A stretch of 64,000 nt of DNA from CAVTJL01 sp963828215 (lineage in GTDB: Bacteria > Pseudomonadota > Alphaproteobacteria > Geminicoccales > Geminicoccaceae): the NCBI GenBank assembly GCA_963828215.1, contig CAWHFO010000051.1, forward strand, positions 310,001-374,000. The letters run 5' to 3'. The position numbers and the translations under genes were made by a program. Under the pieces are notes generated by a model, which was not told where the DNA came from, made no database searches, and saw only the letters and a list, made by a program, of their open reading frames with translations. Of the stretch, positions 38,062 through 46,460 are shown in pieces; positions within the stretch are counted from its first letter, which is position 1, and each line of letters starts with the position of its first letter.

Positions 38062-38820
38062 ATGATGGACCAGGCCGTGAGCGAATCGGGACGCACCGAA
38101 GCCAGATCGGGAACACAGCAGGCCATGCGCGTGCTGGTCATCGAGGACGACAAGGACGCCGCCGCCTACCTCGCGAAGGGGCTGAACGAGAGCGGCCACA
38201 CCGTCGAGGTGGCGCACAGCGGCAAGGACGGCCTGCTCCTCGCCGCCACCGAGAGCTTCGATTCGCTGGTGGTCGACCGCATGCTGCCGGGCCTGGACGG
38301 GCTGAGCCTGGTCAAGACCCTTCGCGCCACCGGCAATCGCACGCCCGTCCTTTTCCTCTCCGCGCTGGGCGAGGTCGACGACCGGGTCAAGGGGCTGCGC
38401 GCGGGAGGTGACGACTACCTCACCAAGCCCTATGCTTTCTCGGAGCTGCTCGCCCGTCTCGAGGCGCTGGTGCGACGGCGGGCCTCGGAAGCGAACGACG
38501 GTCGCGAGACCGTGCTCCGGTATGGCGATCTGTCGATGGATCTGCTCGCGCGGCGGGTGGAGCGTGCCGGTCAGGAGATCGACCTGCAGCCGCGGGAGTT
38601 CAAGATCCTCGAGGTCCTGCTGCGCCATCCCGGGCAGGTCATGACGCGAACGATGCTGCTGGAGAAGGTCTGGGACTACCGCTTCGATCCCCAGACGAAC
38701 GTTATCGACGTCCACATCAGCCGGCTGCGCCAGAAGATCGATCGTGGCTTCGACTACCAGCTCATTCATACGGTCCGCGGCGCTGGCTACAGCCTCCGAG
38801 CGTCGGACAAGGCTGCTTAG
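38062..38820 (+). CDS. OmpR/PhoB-family response regulator
   Basis: A 252-residue two-component regulator. Receiver domain about 22-135 with acidic pocket EDD, phospho-acceptor Asp72 (VVDRMLP) and Lys122 (LTKPY); C-terminal winged-helix DNA-binding domain about 155-245 (LQPREFKILEVLLRHPG, then VHISRLRQKID). Two ATGs at the start are adjacent. It overlaps the histidine kinase frame by up to 77 bases. Target genes unknown; degP just upstream is a natural candidate. Confidence 0.9.
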   Translation: MMDQAVSESGRTEARSGTQQAMRVLVIEDDKDAAAYLAKGLNESGHTVEVAHSGKDGLLLAATESFDSLVVDRMLPGLDGLSLVKTLRATGNRTPVLFLSALGEVDDRVKGLRAGGDDYLTKPYAFSELLARLEALVRRRASEANDGRETVLRYGDLSMDLLARRVERAGQEIDLQPREFKILEVLLRHPGQVMTRTMLLEKVWDYRFDPQTNVIDVHISRLRQKIDRGFDYQLIHTVRGAGYSLRASDKAA

Positions 38821-40186
38821 GTCCTCCACCTTCCGGCTGACCGTCGCCTATCTTCTGATCTTCAGCCTGTCGGCGCTGGCTCTCCTCGTCTTCGTCTATG
38901 TGGCGGGCGCCCGCTACATGGAGCGTCAGACGATGGAAACCATCGAGGCGGAGATCCAGGGCCTCAGGGAGCAGTTCGACCAGCAGGGGCTGGTGGGGCT
39001 CGAGCAGATCGTGGCCCAGCGGTCGACGGGCGACCCGGACCGGCTCGGCATCTACCTGCTGACCGACTGGAGCGGCCATGTGCTGGCCGGCAACCTGGTC
39101 GAGTGGCCGGATGCGTCGGCGGCCCCCGACGGCATCCTCCGCTTCCAGGTGCGCGAGCACAAGGCGAACGGCAACCTCGTGACCCGGCCCGTCGTGGCCG
39201 AGTACATCCTCATCAATCGGAAGTTCCAGCTGCTCGTGGGCCGGGACATCGCCGACAAGATGAGGACGCAGCAGCTTCTGTTCAACGCCATCCTGCTGGG
39301 CGGGGCCGTCATGATCGTTCTCGGCCTGGTCGGCGGCTTCGTCATGAGCCGCTGGACGCTGGGCCGGCTCGAGCGTGTCAACCGCACCACCGGGGCGATC
39401 ATCGCCGGCCATCTCGACCAGCGCATCGAGGTCGAAGGCGGCGGCGACGAGTTCGACGAGCTGGCCGTCAACCTCAATCGCATGCTCGAGCAGATACAGC
39501 GGCTCCTGGCCGGCATGCGTGAGGTGACCGACAACATCGCCCACGACCTGCGCACGCCGCTGAGCAGGTTGCGCTCGCGGCTCGAGGTCGCCTTGATGCG
39601 ACCCCTCGACGAGGCGGCGACCCGCGAGCTTCTCGAGGCCACGGTCCGCGATGCCGACGGGCTGATCGACACGTTCAACGCGCTTCTGAACATCGCGAAG
39701 GCCGAGGCAGGGAGCAAGCGGTCGGAGTGGGAGCCGCTCGACCTCACCGAGCTCGCCCGCGACGTCTTCGAGCTCTACGAGCCGCTCGCCGAGGAGAAGA
39801 GCATCCGGCTGGCGCTCGAGGTCGATGGCGCCGTGCCGGTGATCGGCAACCGTCAGCTGATCGCCCAGGCTCTGGCGAACGTCACCGACAACGCCATCAA
39901 ATACACGCCCGAAGGCGGCCGCGTGCGAGTCTCGACCGGCCTTCAGCCGGGACCGCATCTCGAGGTCGCCGACGACGGGCCCGGCATTCCCGAAGAGCTT
40001 CGCTCGAAGGCGCTGGAGCGATTCGTGCGGCTGGAGGCGGATCGGTCGACGCCCGGCAACGGTCTCGGCCTCAGCCTCGTCAGCGCCGTGGCGCGCCTGC
40101 ACGAGGCCTCGCTGGAGCTCGGCGACGCCGGGCCGGGTCTCAAGGTCAAGATCACCTTCAAGCGGCCGCTCCTGCTCGCCGCCTGA
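38744..40186 (+). CDS. Sensor histidine kinase (HAMP, HisKA, HATPase)
   Basis: Partner kinase of the preceding regulator, about 480 residues. Membrane helix about 38-60, a periplasmic sensor region about 60-180, second helix about 185-205, HAMP about 205-260, phospho-acceptor His in NIAHDLRTPLSRLRS, and ATPase motifs NVTDNAIKYTPEGG (N box), DDGPGIPEE (G1) and GNGLGLSLV (G2). The ATG at 38744 is the only clear start before the first helix, but it overlaps the regulator gene by 77 bases; a non-standard start nearer 38815 is possible. Confidence 0.87.
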   Translation: MASTTSSFIRSAALATASERRTRLLRSSTFRLTVAYLLIFSLSALALLVFVYVAGARYMERQTMETIEAEIQGLREQFDQQGLVGLEQIVAQRSTGDPDRLGIYLLTDWSGHVLAGNLVEWPDASAAPDGILRFQVREHKANGNLVTRPVVAEYILINRKFQLLVGRDIADKMRTQQLLFNAILLGGAVMIVLGLVGGFVMSRWTLGRLERVNRTTGAIIAGHLDQRIEVEGGGDEFDELAVNLNRMLEQIQRLLAGMREVTDNIAHDLRTPLSRLRSRLEVALMRPLDEAATRELLEATVRDADGLIDTFNALLNIAKAEAGSKRSEWEPLDLTELARDVFELYEPLAEEKSIRLALEVDGAVPVIGNRQLIAQALANVTDNAIKYTPEGGRVRVSTGLQPGPHLEVADDGPGIPEELRSKALERFVRLEADRSTPGNGLGLSLVSAVARLHEASLELGDAGPGLKVKITFKRPLLLAA

Positions 40187-40347
40187 CCGATCCCGCTCCC
40201 GGCCGTTCATCGATCGTTAACTGTCGATCGCTCCTCCGGTATCGCGCCGCTCCGTTTCGGCTCGGCCGACCCGCCGCCTTAGCACTTTCGGCCGACATCT
40301 CGGCCAGGGTGGGCGGGCTGTCCGACAGGCAGAGAGCAGGTGTGGAC

Positions 40348-41046
40348 ATGAAACCGCCAATCGAGCGCTTCGTCATGTGGCTCCCGGGCGAGCCGGATCC
40401 GCTGGACCTCAGCCGACGGCGGCCGCGCCGCCGCGCTGGCGGTGCCGCCTTCTACGTCACGGCCGTGCTGGTCACCGGAGCAGCCGTGCTGGTGCCCTGG
40501 CCGGGAGCGGAGGCGGCCCGTCTCATCGGAGGCGGCCCCGGCGCCTTGGTCATCGCGGCGCTCGTCGGCATGATCATCCTGGCCCTGCCGGGCCGCCATC
40601 GCGGGCGTGCCGTCACGGGTGCCCTGGCCATCGCGGCGACGTTCCTCAGCCTCCTCCCCGGGCCGCGCGGCGCCACGCCGTCAGCCACCTTGCTGGCCGG
40701 TCTCCGCGCCACGACCGCACGCCTGCTGCCGGCGCTCGCGGGCGGACCCTCGGCCGAAGACGGCAGCGCCACCGACGCCGAGGTCTGGATCGGATCGGCG
40801 CCAGCGGTCGTCCGTATCGATCCGGACGCGGCGCAGACGGGGGTGAGCCTCGTCGATCTCACGCGTGCCGGGCTCGAGCTGGATGCCGGCGGCCGGCTGG
40901 TCATCCCGCGGCTCACCGTCGGTCGCCACGTCCTGGAGAATGTCGACGCGCGACTGCTCACGAGCCCCAACGCCCGCTCCGTCCTCGGCCGCGATGTCCT
41001 CGACCGGCTCGCGGGCGGCGTCGCGCCGGCGGCGTCCTCACCCTAG
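40348..41046 (+). CDS. Small membrane protein with degenerate retropepsin-like C-terminus
   Basis: A 232-residue protein with three likely membrane segments (about 33-50, 60-75 and 85-98), then a C-terminal part whose LVIPRLTVGRHVLENVDARL and SVLGRDVLDRLAG resemble the end of bacterial clan AA retropepsin-like proteases (flap/second half). The catalytic DTGA motif that should precede this is not seen (VVRIDPDAAQTG at that place), so it is probably not an active protease. Function not recognised. It lies 161 bases after the histidine kinase gene, past an AT-richer CGATCG-TTAACTGT-CGATCG dyad. Confidence 0.6.
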   Translation: MKPPIERFVMWLPGEPDPLDLSRRRPRRRAGGAAFYVTAVLVTGAAVLVPWPGAEAARLIGGGPGALVIAALVGMIILALPGRHRGRAVTGALAIAATFLSLLPGPRGATPSATLLAGLRATTARLLPALAGGPSAEDGSATDAEVWIGSAPAVVRIDPDAAQTGVSLVDLTRAGLELDAGGRLVIPRLTVGRHVLENVDARLLTSPNARSVLGRDVLDRLAGGVAPAASSP

Positions 41047-41378
41047 CGCCCCGCCTCGGCAGTCACCGCCGGAACCGCGCACTTCCCGGCGCTGCCGATT
41101 GCGGGGGCTCCCGCGACGCTGAGCCCTGCCACGAGACCGGCCAGGGCCACCGCGACGCACGCGCCGATCTCCGTGCCGGGAAGGCAAAGGCGGGACGCCA
41201 ATGCCTCGGGACCCAGCTCCAACCGTACGCCGTTCCGCAGCTCGACGACGAGAAAAGAGTGATCCTCGCGGTGGACCACGTGGACCAGCTCGACGGGATC
41301 GCCGCCGGGCAGGAGCACGAGCCGCCGCGGCCAACACCGCCCCACCCACCTCACAAGATCCGCAATCGCTCCCGGCAT
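41043..41378 (-). CDS. Hypothetical small protein with one C-terminal membrane segment
   Basis: Not recognised. About 111 residues: a soluble N-terminal part with HVVHREDHSFLVVELRNG, then a hydrophobic helix (ACVAVALAGLVAGLSVAG, near 78-95). The ATG at 41378 has AGGTGG about 7 bases upstream. It is convergent with the gene on the plus strand (4-base overlap of the stops) and has a CtrA-like motif 111 bases upstream. Confidence 0.45.
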   Translation of the reverse strand: MPGAIADLVRWVGRCWPRRLVLLPGGDPVELVHVVHREDHSFLVVELRNGVRLELGPEALASRLCLPGTEIGACVAVALAGLVAGLSVAGAPAIGSAGKCAVPAVTAEAGR

Positions 41379-41488
41379 GGCAGAGCCCACCTGTTGAGAC
41401 AAGTTAGGATCACATTCTTACACGCGCCTGTCAACCCCCAGGCTCGGCGGTCGACCGGCGTGACAGCCAACAGTTGGATCAAGGCCGG

Positions 41489-41504
41489 TTAACAGAACGC
41501 TAAC
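41489..41504. promoter_or_regulatory. CtrA-like motif TTAA-N7-CTAAC
   Basis: The sequence TTAACAGAACGCTAAC differs from the CtrA full-site consensus TTAA-N7-TTAAC in one base. It lies upstream of the small minus-strand gene at 41043-41378. TTAA is rare in this GC-rich window. Confidence 0.4.
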
Positions 41505-41564
41505 AGGACGCAAGATACCGGCCCGAGGCTTGGGCGGGACGACGCGGCAAGCGCCCGGAGTGCA

Positions 41565-41584
41565 GGAGCCGGTCGGCCGGCTCC
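41565..41584 (-). terminator. GC hairpin just after the GNAT-like gene
   Basis: A perfect 8-bp stem GGAGCCGG/CCGGCTCC with a 4-base loop (TCGG), 24 bases past the stop at 41608. No T-run follows on the minus strand, so termination is only suggested. Confidence 0.3.
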
Positions 41585-41607
41585 GCTCGATGCCGCGTCC
41601 GGCCCGC

Positions 41608-42357
41608 TCAACCGATGGGCAGGACGTCCGTCAGGGCCGCCGCATCCGACGTCACGAGCCGGACCGGATGGCGGGCATGCCTCGGGAGGGCCCGGACGCT
41701 CTCGACGAACTCCGAGACGTCGATCCAGCACAAATAGAGCGTTTCGGGGCCCCGCTGCGGCGGGAAGTATCCATCGAGGCAGAGCTCGACATGAGCGTAG
41801 CCGTAGCTCTCGCGCGGGACGGGACTGAGGTAGAGGCTGTGCCGAACGAAGCCCGTGTTGAGCGCCACGGCATAGTTGCGGAAGCTGAGCGCTCGCGTCA
41901 GCCGGGCCAGCAGCATGGCCAGACCCTGACCACGCCAGACGGGATCGACCCAGGTCGACCCGGAGTGGCTGATCCGGCCGGCAAGACGCCGTGACAGCGG
42001 CCTGAGCTCGAGGCGCTCGGGACCGCCCACCGCCGCGAACCCCTTCGCGTACCAGATCCGACCTGTCGCGACGAGCTCGGCGAGGTCCTCGGTGTCGATC
42101 ACCCGCTCGGCGCTGCAGCCTATGCCCTTGCCTCCCGGATCGAGGAGCTGGACCCAGAAGTCTCGCCAGCCCAGCCTGCTCCGCAGCGGGTCGAAGCTCG
42201 GATTGACGAAGCCGCCTCGCGCCGCGAGGAAGCGGTTGAGGCTCGCGAAATCCTGCTCGACGACGAGCGCGAGGCCGAGCTCCGCCACGCGCTGCATGAT
42301 GGAGTCGATGCAGGACTGCAGCATGCCGAGGTCCTGCTCCGCGAGGGTCGTCGCCAT
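41608..42357 (-). CDS. Hypothetical protein with GNAT-like acetyl-CoA loop
   Basis: A 249-residue cytoplasmic protein. The stretch STWVDPVWRGQGLAMLLARL (about 133-152) resembles the GNAT motif A (VxPxxRGxGxA) that binds acetyl-CoA, suggesting an acetyltransferase fold; the rest is not recognised. The ATG at 42357 is preceded by a plausible promoter and it stands alone between hairpins on both sides. Substrate and role unknown. Confidence 0.5.
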   Translation of the reverse strand: MATTLAEQDLGMLQSCIDSIMQRVAELGLALVVEQDFASLNRFLAARGGFVNPSFDPLRSRLGWRDFWVQLLDPGGKGIGCSAERVIDTEDLAELVATGRIWYAKGFAAVGGPERLELRPLSRRLAGRISHSGSTWVDPVWRGQGLAMLLARLTRALSFRNYAVALNTGFVRHSLYLSPVPRESYGYAHVELCLDGYFPPQRGPETLYLCWIDVSEFVESVRALPRHARHPVRLVTSDAAALTDVLPIG

Positions 42358-42388
42358 GGGCCTGCCCCTTCGAAACCTTAGATTTCAA

Positions 42389-42418
42389 TTTATAGGATCT
42401 CTACCCCCGATAAATCAA
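42389..42418 (-). promoter_or_regulatory. Candidate promoter for the GNAT-like gene
   Basis: On the minus strand, TTGATT (42413-42418) and TATAAA (42389-42394) are separated by 18 bases; the -10 ends about 32 bases before the start codon. This is one of the most AT-rich spots of the window. Confidence 0.5.
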
Positions 42419-42453
42419 CCCACGGGCGTTTTTGGACTTCGGTCGTGCAGCGC

Positions 42454-42495
42454 CCGGCTCCCCATCGGGCTGTCCCCAACCCGATGGGGAGCCGG
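42454..42495. repeat. Perfect 16-bp inverted repeat
   Basis: Arms CCGGCTCCCCATCGGG (42454-42469) and CCCGATGGGGAGCCGG (42480-42495) with a 10-base loop. It may terminate the sugar-transporter transcript coming from the right, although no T-run follows on the minus strand. On the plus strand a run of six T lies 17 bases beyond the repeat (42513-42518). Confidence 0.7.
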
Positions 42496-42555
42496 CCAGC
42501 GCCATGCCGTGCGCTTTTTTCGGCTTGGGCCCGCGAATTCGCACTACCCAAAAGA

Positions 42556-42570
42556 TTAACGTGGCGCTAA
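42556..42570. promoter_or_regulatory. CtrA-like motif TTAA-N7-CTAA
   Basis: TTAACGTGGCGCTAA, one mismatch to the TTAA-N7-TTAA core, in the region between the permease and the GNAT-like gene. Confidence 0.35.
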
Positions 42571-42601
42571 GGTTCTCGTCGCTGAGGGCTGAGCAACTGG
42601 G

Positions 42602-42641
42602 CCTGTGAGCGCCGGTGATCCGGGGTTCACAGGTCTTTTTT
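42602..42641 (+). terminator. Terminator-like hairpin with T-run reading on the plus strand
   Basis: CCTGTGA (42602-42608) pairs with TCACAGG (42627-42633), with an inner CCGG/CCGG pairing, then TCTTTTTT (42634-42641). This is a classic intrinsic terminator in the plus direction, yet no plus-strand gene is upstream. Confidence 0.5.
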
Positions 42642-42692
42642 CCGTTCTCTTCCGTCTTTCAGCCTTCGGCAGCGGCGCGCGGACGTGCCCGA

Positions 42693-43724
42693 TCAGCCGG
42701 CGCCCGCGGCGGGGCGCAGCCGTTGCGCATAGACATTGATGACCAGCGCCGCGAGCAGAATGAGCCCGCGGATCAGGATCTTGAGGAAACTGTCGATATC
42801 GATGTGGTCGAGCCCGTTGTTGAGCACGCCGAGGACGAAGAGGCCGATGAGCGTGTTGGGAATGCCCCCCAGTCCCCCGAACAGGCTCGTGCCGCCGACG
42901 ACGACCGCCGCGATGGAATCGAGCAGGAAGTCGTCGAACTCGTTCTGCTGGGCGCTGCCGAAATAGGCGACGCCGAGCATGCCGGCGACCCCCGAGCAGA
43001 CCGCGCAGATGATCATCACCGAGGCGACGATGGCCTTGACGTTGACGCCCGAATACTCGGCCGCCTCGCGGTTGCCGCCGACCATGTAGACGTAGCGGCC
43101 GAAGCGCGTGTAGGTCAGCACGAGGTGGCCGACGAGCAGGAACAGGCCGGCGACGATCACGATCCAGGGCACCGGCCCGAGGCTGCCGCTGCCCAACGTC
43201 TTGATCAGCGGCGGCACGGCATAGGCGATCTGGCCGCGCACCAGCATGGCGCCGATCCCGGCGCCGATCTGCATCATCGCCAGCGTCATGATGAACGAGG
43301 GGATGCCGATGACCGTGACCCCGGCGGCATTGACGCAGCCGAGCAGGAAGCAGGCCAGGACCGCCAGAAGGATCGCCGCGAAGCCCGGCAAGGGCAGGTT
43401 GGCGATGTTGACATAGGTTTCCTGGAGCGTGAGGAAGGCGACCACGATGGCCGTGGCGTTGGCGACGCTCGCCACGCTCAGATCGATCTCGGCGCACAGG
43501 ATCACGAAGGTCAGGCCCGTGGCGATGATGCCGACGATCGAGACTTGGCGGAGGATGTTGCCGAGGTTTCCGACCGTCATGAACGAGGGGCTCATCAGGC
43601 TGAAGACGAGGACCAGGAACAGCAGCGTGACGAACGGCGCGATGACCTGGAGCCGGCCGGCGACCCAGTTCCTCAGCCGCGCTCCACGGTGCGGTGATGC
43701 GTGCGCGACGGCATCCGCCTTCAT
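42693..43724 (-). CDS. CUT2-family sugar ABC transporter permease
   Basis: RbsC/FrcC-type permease, 343 residues, about 8-10 membrane helices. The family segments ILRQVSIVGIIATGLTFVILCAEIDLSVASV and GVTVIGIPSFIMTLAMM, GNREAAEYSGVNV and VVVGGTSLFGGLG are all present. Substrate unknown; likely a sugar or cyclitol. It starts 13 bases after the ATPase gene. Confidence 0.9.
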   Translation of the reverse strand: MKADAVAHASPHRGARLRNWVAGRLQVIAPFVTLLFLVLVFSLMSPSFMTVGNLGNILRQVSIVGIIATGLTFVILCAEIDLSVASVANATAIVVAFLTLQETYVNIANLPLPGFAAILLAVLACFLLGCVNAAGVTVIGIPSFIMTLAMMQIGAGIGAMLVRGQIAYAVPPLIKTLGSGSLGPVPWIVIVAGLFLLVGHLVLTYTRFGRYVYMVGGNREAAEYSGVNVKAIVASVMIICAVCSGVAGMLGVAYFGSAQQNEFDDFLLDSIAAVVVGGTSLFGGLGGIPNTLIGLFVLGVLNNGLDHIDIDSFLKILIRGLILLAALVINVYAQRLRPAAGAG

Positions 43725-43736
43725 GCGATCCTCATC

Positions 43737-45236
43737 TCATGCCGCGGCGAGCAGGCGATCCTTGCTCACCGCCTCGTTGGCGAACTCGTGGGCGATGCTG
43801 CCCTTGCGCATGACGAGGATGCGATCGGCCAGCGCCAGCACCGTCTCGGGCTCGGTCGAGACGACCACCACGCCGAGCCCCTTCTCCTTGAGGTCCTTGA
43901 CGATCTTTACGACGTCCTCCTTGGCGCCGACGTCCATCCCGCGGGTCGGCTCGGCCAGGACGAGGATGCGCGGCAGATGGGTGAGCCAGCGCGCGAGCGC
44001 CACCTTCTGCTGATTGCCGCCCGATAGGGTCCGCAGCGGCGGCTCGACCGAGAACGGCCGGATTTTCAGGCGGTCCACATGCCCCTTGGCGATGCGCCGC
44101 TCTTCCGCGGGCTTCAGGAACAGGGTCGAGAGGTGCTCGAGGATGCTGATCGAGATGTTCCGATAGACCGGCTCGCTGCCGAACAGCATCGCCCGCCGGC
44201 TCTCGGCCACGAGAGCGATGCCCGCCCGCTTGGCCGCCGCGGTGCCCGTCAGCCGCACCCGGCGGCCCTGCATCCGCACCTCGCCGTCGTCCGCCCGGAG
44301 CTTGCCGATCAGAGCCTTGGCGAGCTCGAGCTGGCCGGAACCCATGAAGCCGTACACGCCCAGGACCTCGCCTGCCCGGACGTTGAAGGACACATCCCTG
44401 AACGCGCCGCGCCGCGCCAGCCCCTCCACCTCCATCACGACCGGCCCGTCGGATCGGCCGCCGAGCTGGATGTCGCGCGTATAGGTTCCCTCCAGCTCTT
44501 CGTGGCCCTTGCCGATCATCCTCTCGATCAGCCAAGCCTTGTCGACCTCCGCCGCCGGGGCGGTCGAGACGCGGTGGCCGTTCCTGAAGACGGTGACGGT
44601 GTCCGAGACGGCGAGAATGTCCTCGAGAAAGTGGGAGATGAAGACGAAGCTCCGGCCGGCGCCCTTGAGCCGCCTCAGCGTCGCGAAGAGCCTCTCGATC
44701 TCGGGTGGGGACAGGGCGGAGGTCGGCTCGTCGAGTATGATGATCCGGGCCCCGGAATAGAGCACGCGGCCGAGCTCGACGAGCTGCTGGAGGCCGAGCG
44801 GCAGGCTGCCGATCCTGACGCGGGAATCGACCTCGATGCCGAGGCTGCGGAGATGCTCGCCGGCCAGCCTGACCATCTCGCCCCAACGCACGACACCCAG
44901 CGGCCCGGTCGGCTGGACGCCGAGAAACACGTTCTCGGCGACGCTGAGCGCAGGGCAGATCGAGAGCTCCTGGTGGACCATGCCGATCCCCGCATCGCGG
45001 GCATCTCGCGCCGAGCGGAAGCGCACCGTCCGGCCCTCGACACGCATGGTCCCGTCATACTCCGTGTGCACGCCCGCGATGATCTTCATGAGCGTGCTCT
45101 TGCCGGCGCCATTCTCGCCGACCAGCCCGTGGATCTCACCCGGGCGCAGGGCGAAGTCGACGCCCCGGAGGGCGACGACTCCGCCGAAGGCCTTGTGAAT
45201 GCCCGCGAGCTCGAGAACCGGGGCGGCCTCGCTCAC
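43737..45236 (-). CDS. CUT2-family sugar ABC transporter ATPase (two nucleotide-binding domains)
   Basis: RbsA/MglA-type ATPase with two ABC domains, about 499 residues. The first has GENGAGKST, a signature-like LPLGLQQLVELGRVL and LDEPTSAL; the second has a degenerate P-loop (YGFMGSGQLELAKAL), LSGGNQQKVALARWL and LAEPTRGMDVGAKE, as is normal for this group. The GTG at 45236 lies 11 bases after the binding-protein gene and is just before the VLELAGIHKAFGG start of domain 1. Confidence 0.9.
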   Translation of the reverse strand: MSEAAPVLELAGIHKAFGGVVALRGVDFALRPGEIHGLVGENGAGKSTLMKIIAGVHTEYDGTMRVEGRTVRFRSARDARDAGIGMVHQELSICPALSVAENVFLGVQPTGPLGVVRWGEMVRLAGEHLRSLGIEVDSRVRIGSLPLGLQQLVELGRVLYSGARIIILDEPTSALSPPEIERLFATLRRLKGAGRSFVFISHFLEDILAVSDTVTVFRNGHRVSTAPAAEVDKAWLIERMIGKGHEELEGTYTRDIQLGGRSDGPVVMEVEGLARRGAFRDVSFNVRAGEVLGVYGFMGSGQLELAKALIGKLRADDGEVRMQGRRVRLTGTAAAKRAGIALVAESRRAMLFGSEPVYRNISISILEHLSTLFLKPAEERRIAKGHVDRLKIRPFSVEPPLRTLSGGNQQKVALARWLTHLPRILVLAEPTRGMDVGAKEDVVKIVKDLKEKGLGVVVVSTEPETVLALADRILVMRKGSIAHEFANEAVSKDRLLAAA

Positions 45237-45246
45237 GGGCGTTCCG

Positions 45247-46290
45247 TCAGATGAGGTAATGGTCCTGCATCCACAGCATCCCCGGACCATTCGCCTTGGT
45301 GACGACGGGCCCGTCGGTGACGACGTTCTGCGGAATGCCGCCGGGCCCGGTCTTCTCACCCGCCACCACGGCCGCGACACCGGCCACGATCGAGCCGCCG
45401 TGGATCCGGCAGGACGGGTTGCGGACGGTCGCCAGCATCTTCCCCTCCAGCACGGCCTCGATCGCCGGCGGCATGGCGTCGACCCCGCCGATCTTGATCT
45501 CGGTGCGGTTCCGCGCCTTCATCACGTTGTACGCGGCGAGGGCCATGTCGTCGTTGTGGAAGAACGCGGCATCGATCTTCGGATACTTGGTCAGCAGCGA
45601 ATCCCAGATGCGCGCGACCTTGGTCACGTCCCAGTCCGCCGGCTGCGTGTCGAGGACCTTGATGTCGGGGAACTGCTTGACCACGGCTTCGAAACCGCGG
45701 GCCCGACCCTGGGCACCCGTATGACCCAGCGCCCCCTGCGTCATGATGATGTTGCCCTTGCCGCCGATCGCGTTGACCAGCGTCTGGGTCACGGATGAGC
45801 CCATGAACTCGTTGTCGGGTGCGAGAAAGCTGTGGACCGCGATCTGATCCAGAGGAGCGATCAGGGTGTCCATGTCGATCACCGGAATGCCGGCGTCGAT
45901 CATTTTCTTGACGGGATCGGTGAGCGTGCCGATGCCGAAGGCCTGGATCGCCGCGAAGTCCCACTTCTGCGAGGCCATGTTGTCGATGGCGGCACGCTGC
46001 TTCGTGGCGCTCAGCTCACCGTCGAACCAGGTGACCTCGACATTGAACAGGGCTCCCCAGAACTCGGCGGCGCGCTTGCCCTGAGCGCACCAGGTGGCCT
46101 GGAGGCCGGCGTTGGAGAAGGCCGCCTTCAGCGGCGTCTTGGCCTTCATCATGTCGGCGGACATCTCGGCGGCGACGGCGGCGTTGACGCCGAGGCCCCC
46201 GAACAGCGCGCCGGCAGCGGCCGTGGAGGCCGATGCCTTCCGGATAAAGTCGCGCCGAGATTCCGGCGACCTCTCGTCCCACTTCGTCAT
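45247..46290 (-). CDS. Sugar ABC transporter substrate-binding protein with Tat signal
   Basis: A 347-residue periplasmic binding protein (type I fold). The N-terminus carries a twin-arginine signal SRRDFIRKASAS followed by a hydrophobic stretch ending AAVAAE, so it should be exported folded by the TatBC system. Ribose-binding-protein-like segments: NAGLQATWCAQGKR, MASQKWDFAAIQ, and DAAFFHNDDMALAAY. With the ATPase and permease it forms one importer; the aldo/keto reductase just upstream suggests use of the imported sugar. Confidence 0.9.
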   Translation of the reverse strand: MTKWDERSPESRRDFIRKASASTAAAGALFGGLGVNAAVAAEMSADMMKAKTPLKAAFSNAGLQATWCAQGKRAAEFWGALFNVEVTWFDGELSATKQRAAIDNMASQKWDFAAIQAFGIGTLTDPVKKMIDAGIPVIDMDTLIAPLDQIAVHSFLAPDNEFMGSSVTQTLVNAIGGKGNIIMTQGALGHTGAQGRARGFEAVVKQFPDIKVLDTQPADWDVTKVARIWDSLLTKYPKIDAAFFHNDDMALAAYNVMKARNRTEIKIGGVDAMPPAIEAVLEGKMLATVRNPSCRIHGGSIVAGVAAVVAGEKTGPGGIPQNVVTDGPVVTKANGPGMLWMQDHYLI

Positions 46291-46460
46291 GCCTCGACTC
46301 CCCGATTTCTGGCCGTCATCGCAAGCGGCCGTGATGGGCCCCTGTTTCCCAGGACGCCTGCAACTTGGCAATCCCCTTGGCGCCCGCCCGCGGCTGCGTC
46401 AGCGCCCGCAGCCGCACCGAGGTGCCGGCGGACCGATCCGACGGAACGCGACCTGCCGAT

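Larger units (their letters stand above)
42358..42692. other. Intergenic stretch rich in structure (promoter, two inverted repeats, CtrA-like site)
   Basis: There is no credible gene in this 335-base stretch, but it holds a promoter for the GNAT-like gene, a 16-bp inverted repeat, a CtrA-like motif and a terminator-like hairpin with a T-run on the plus strand. These are listed separately. Both flanking genes are on the minus strand. Confidence 0.6.
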
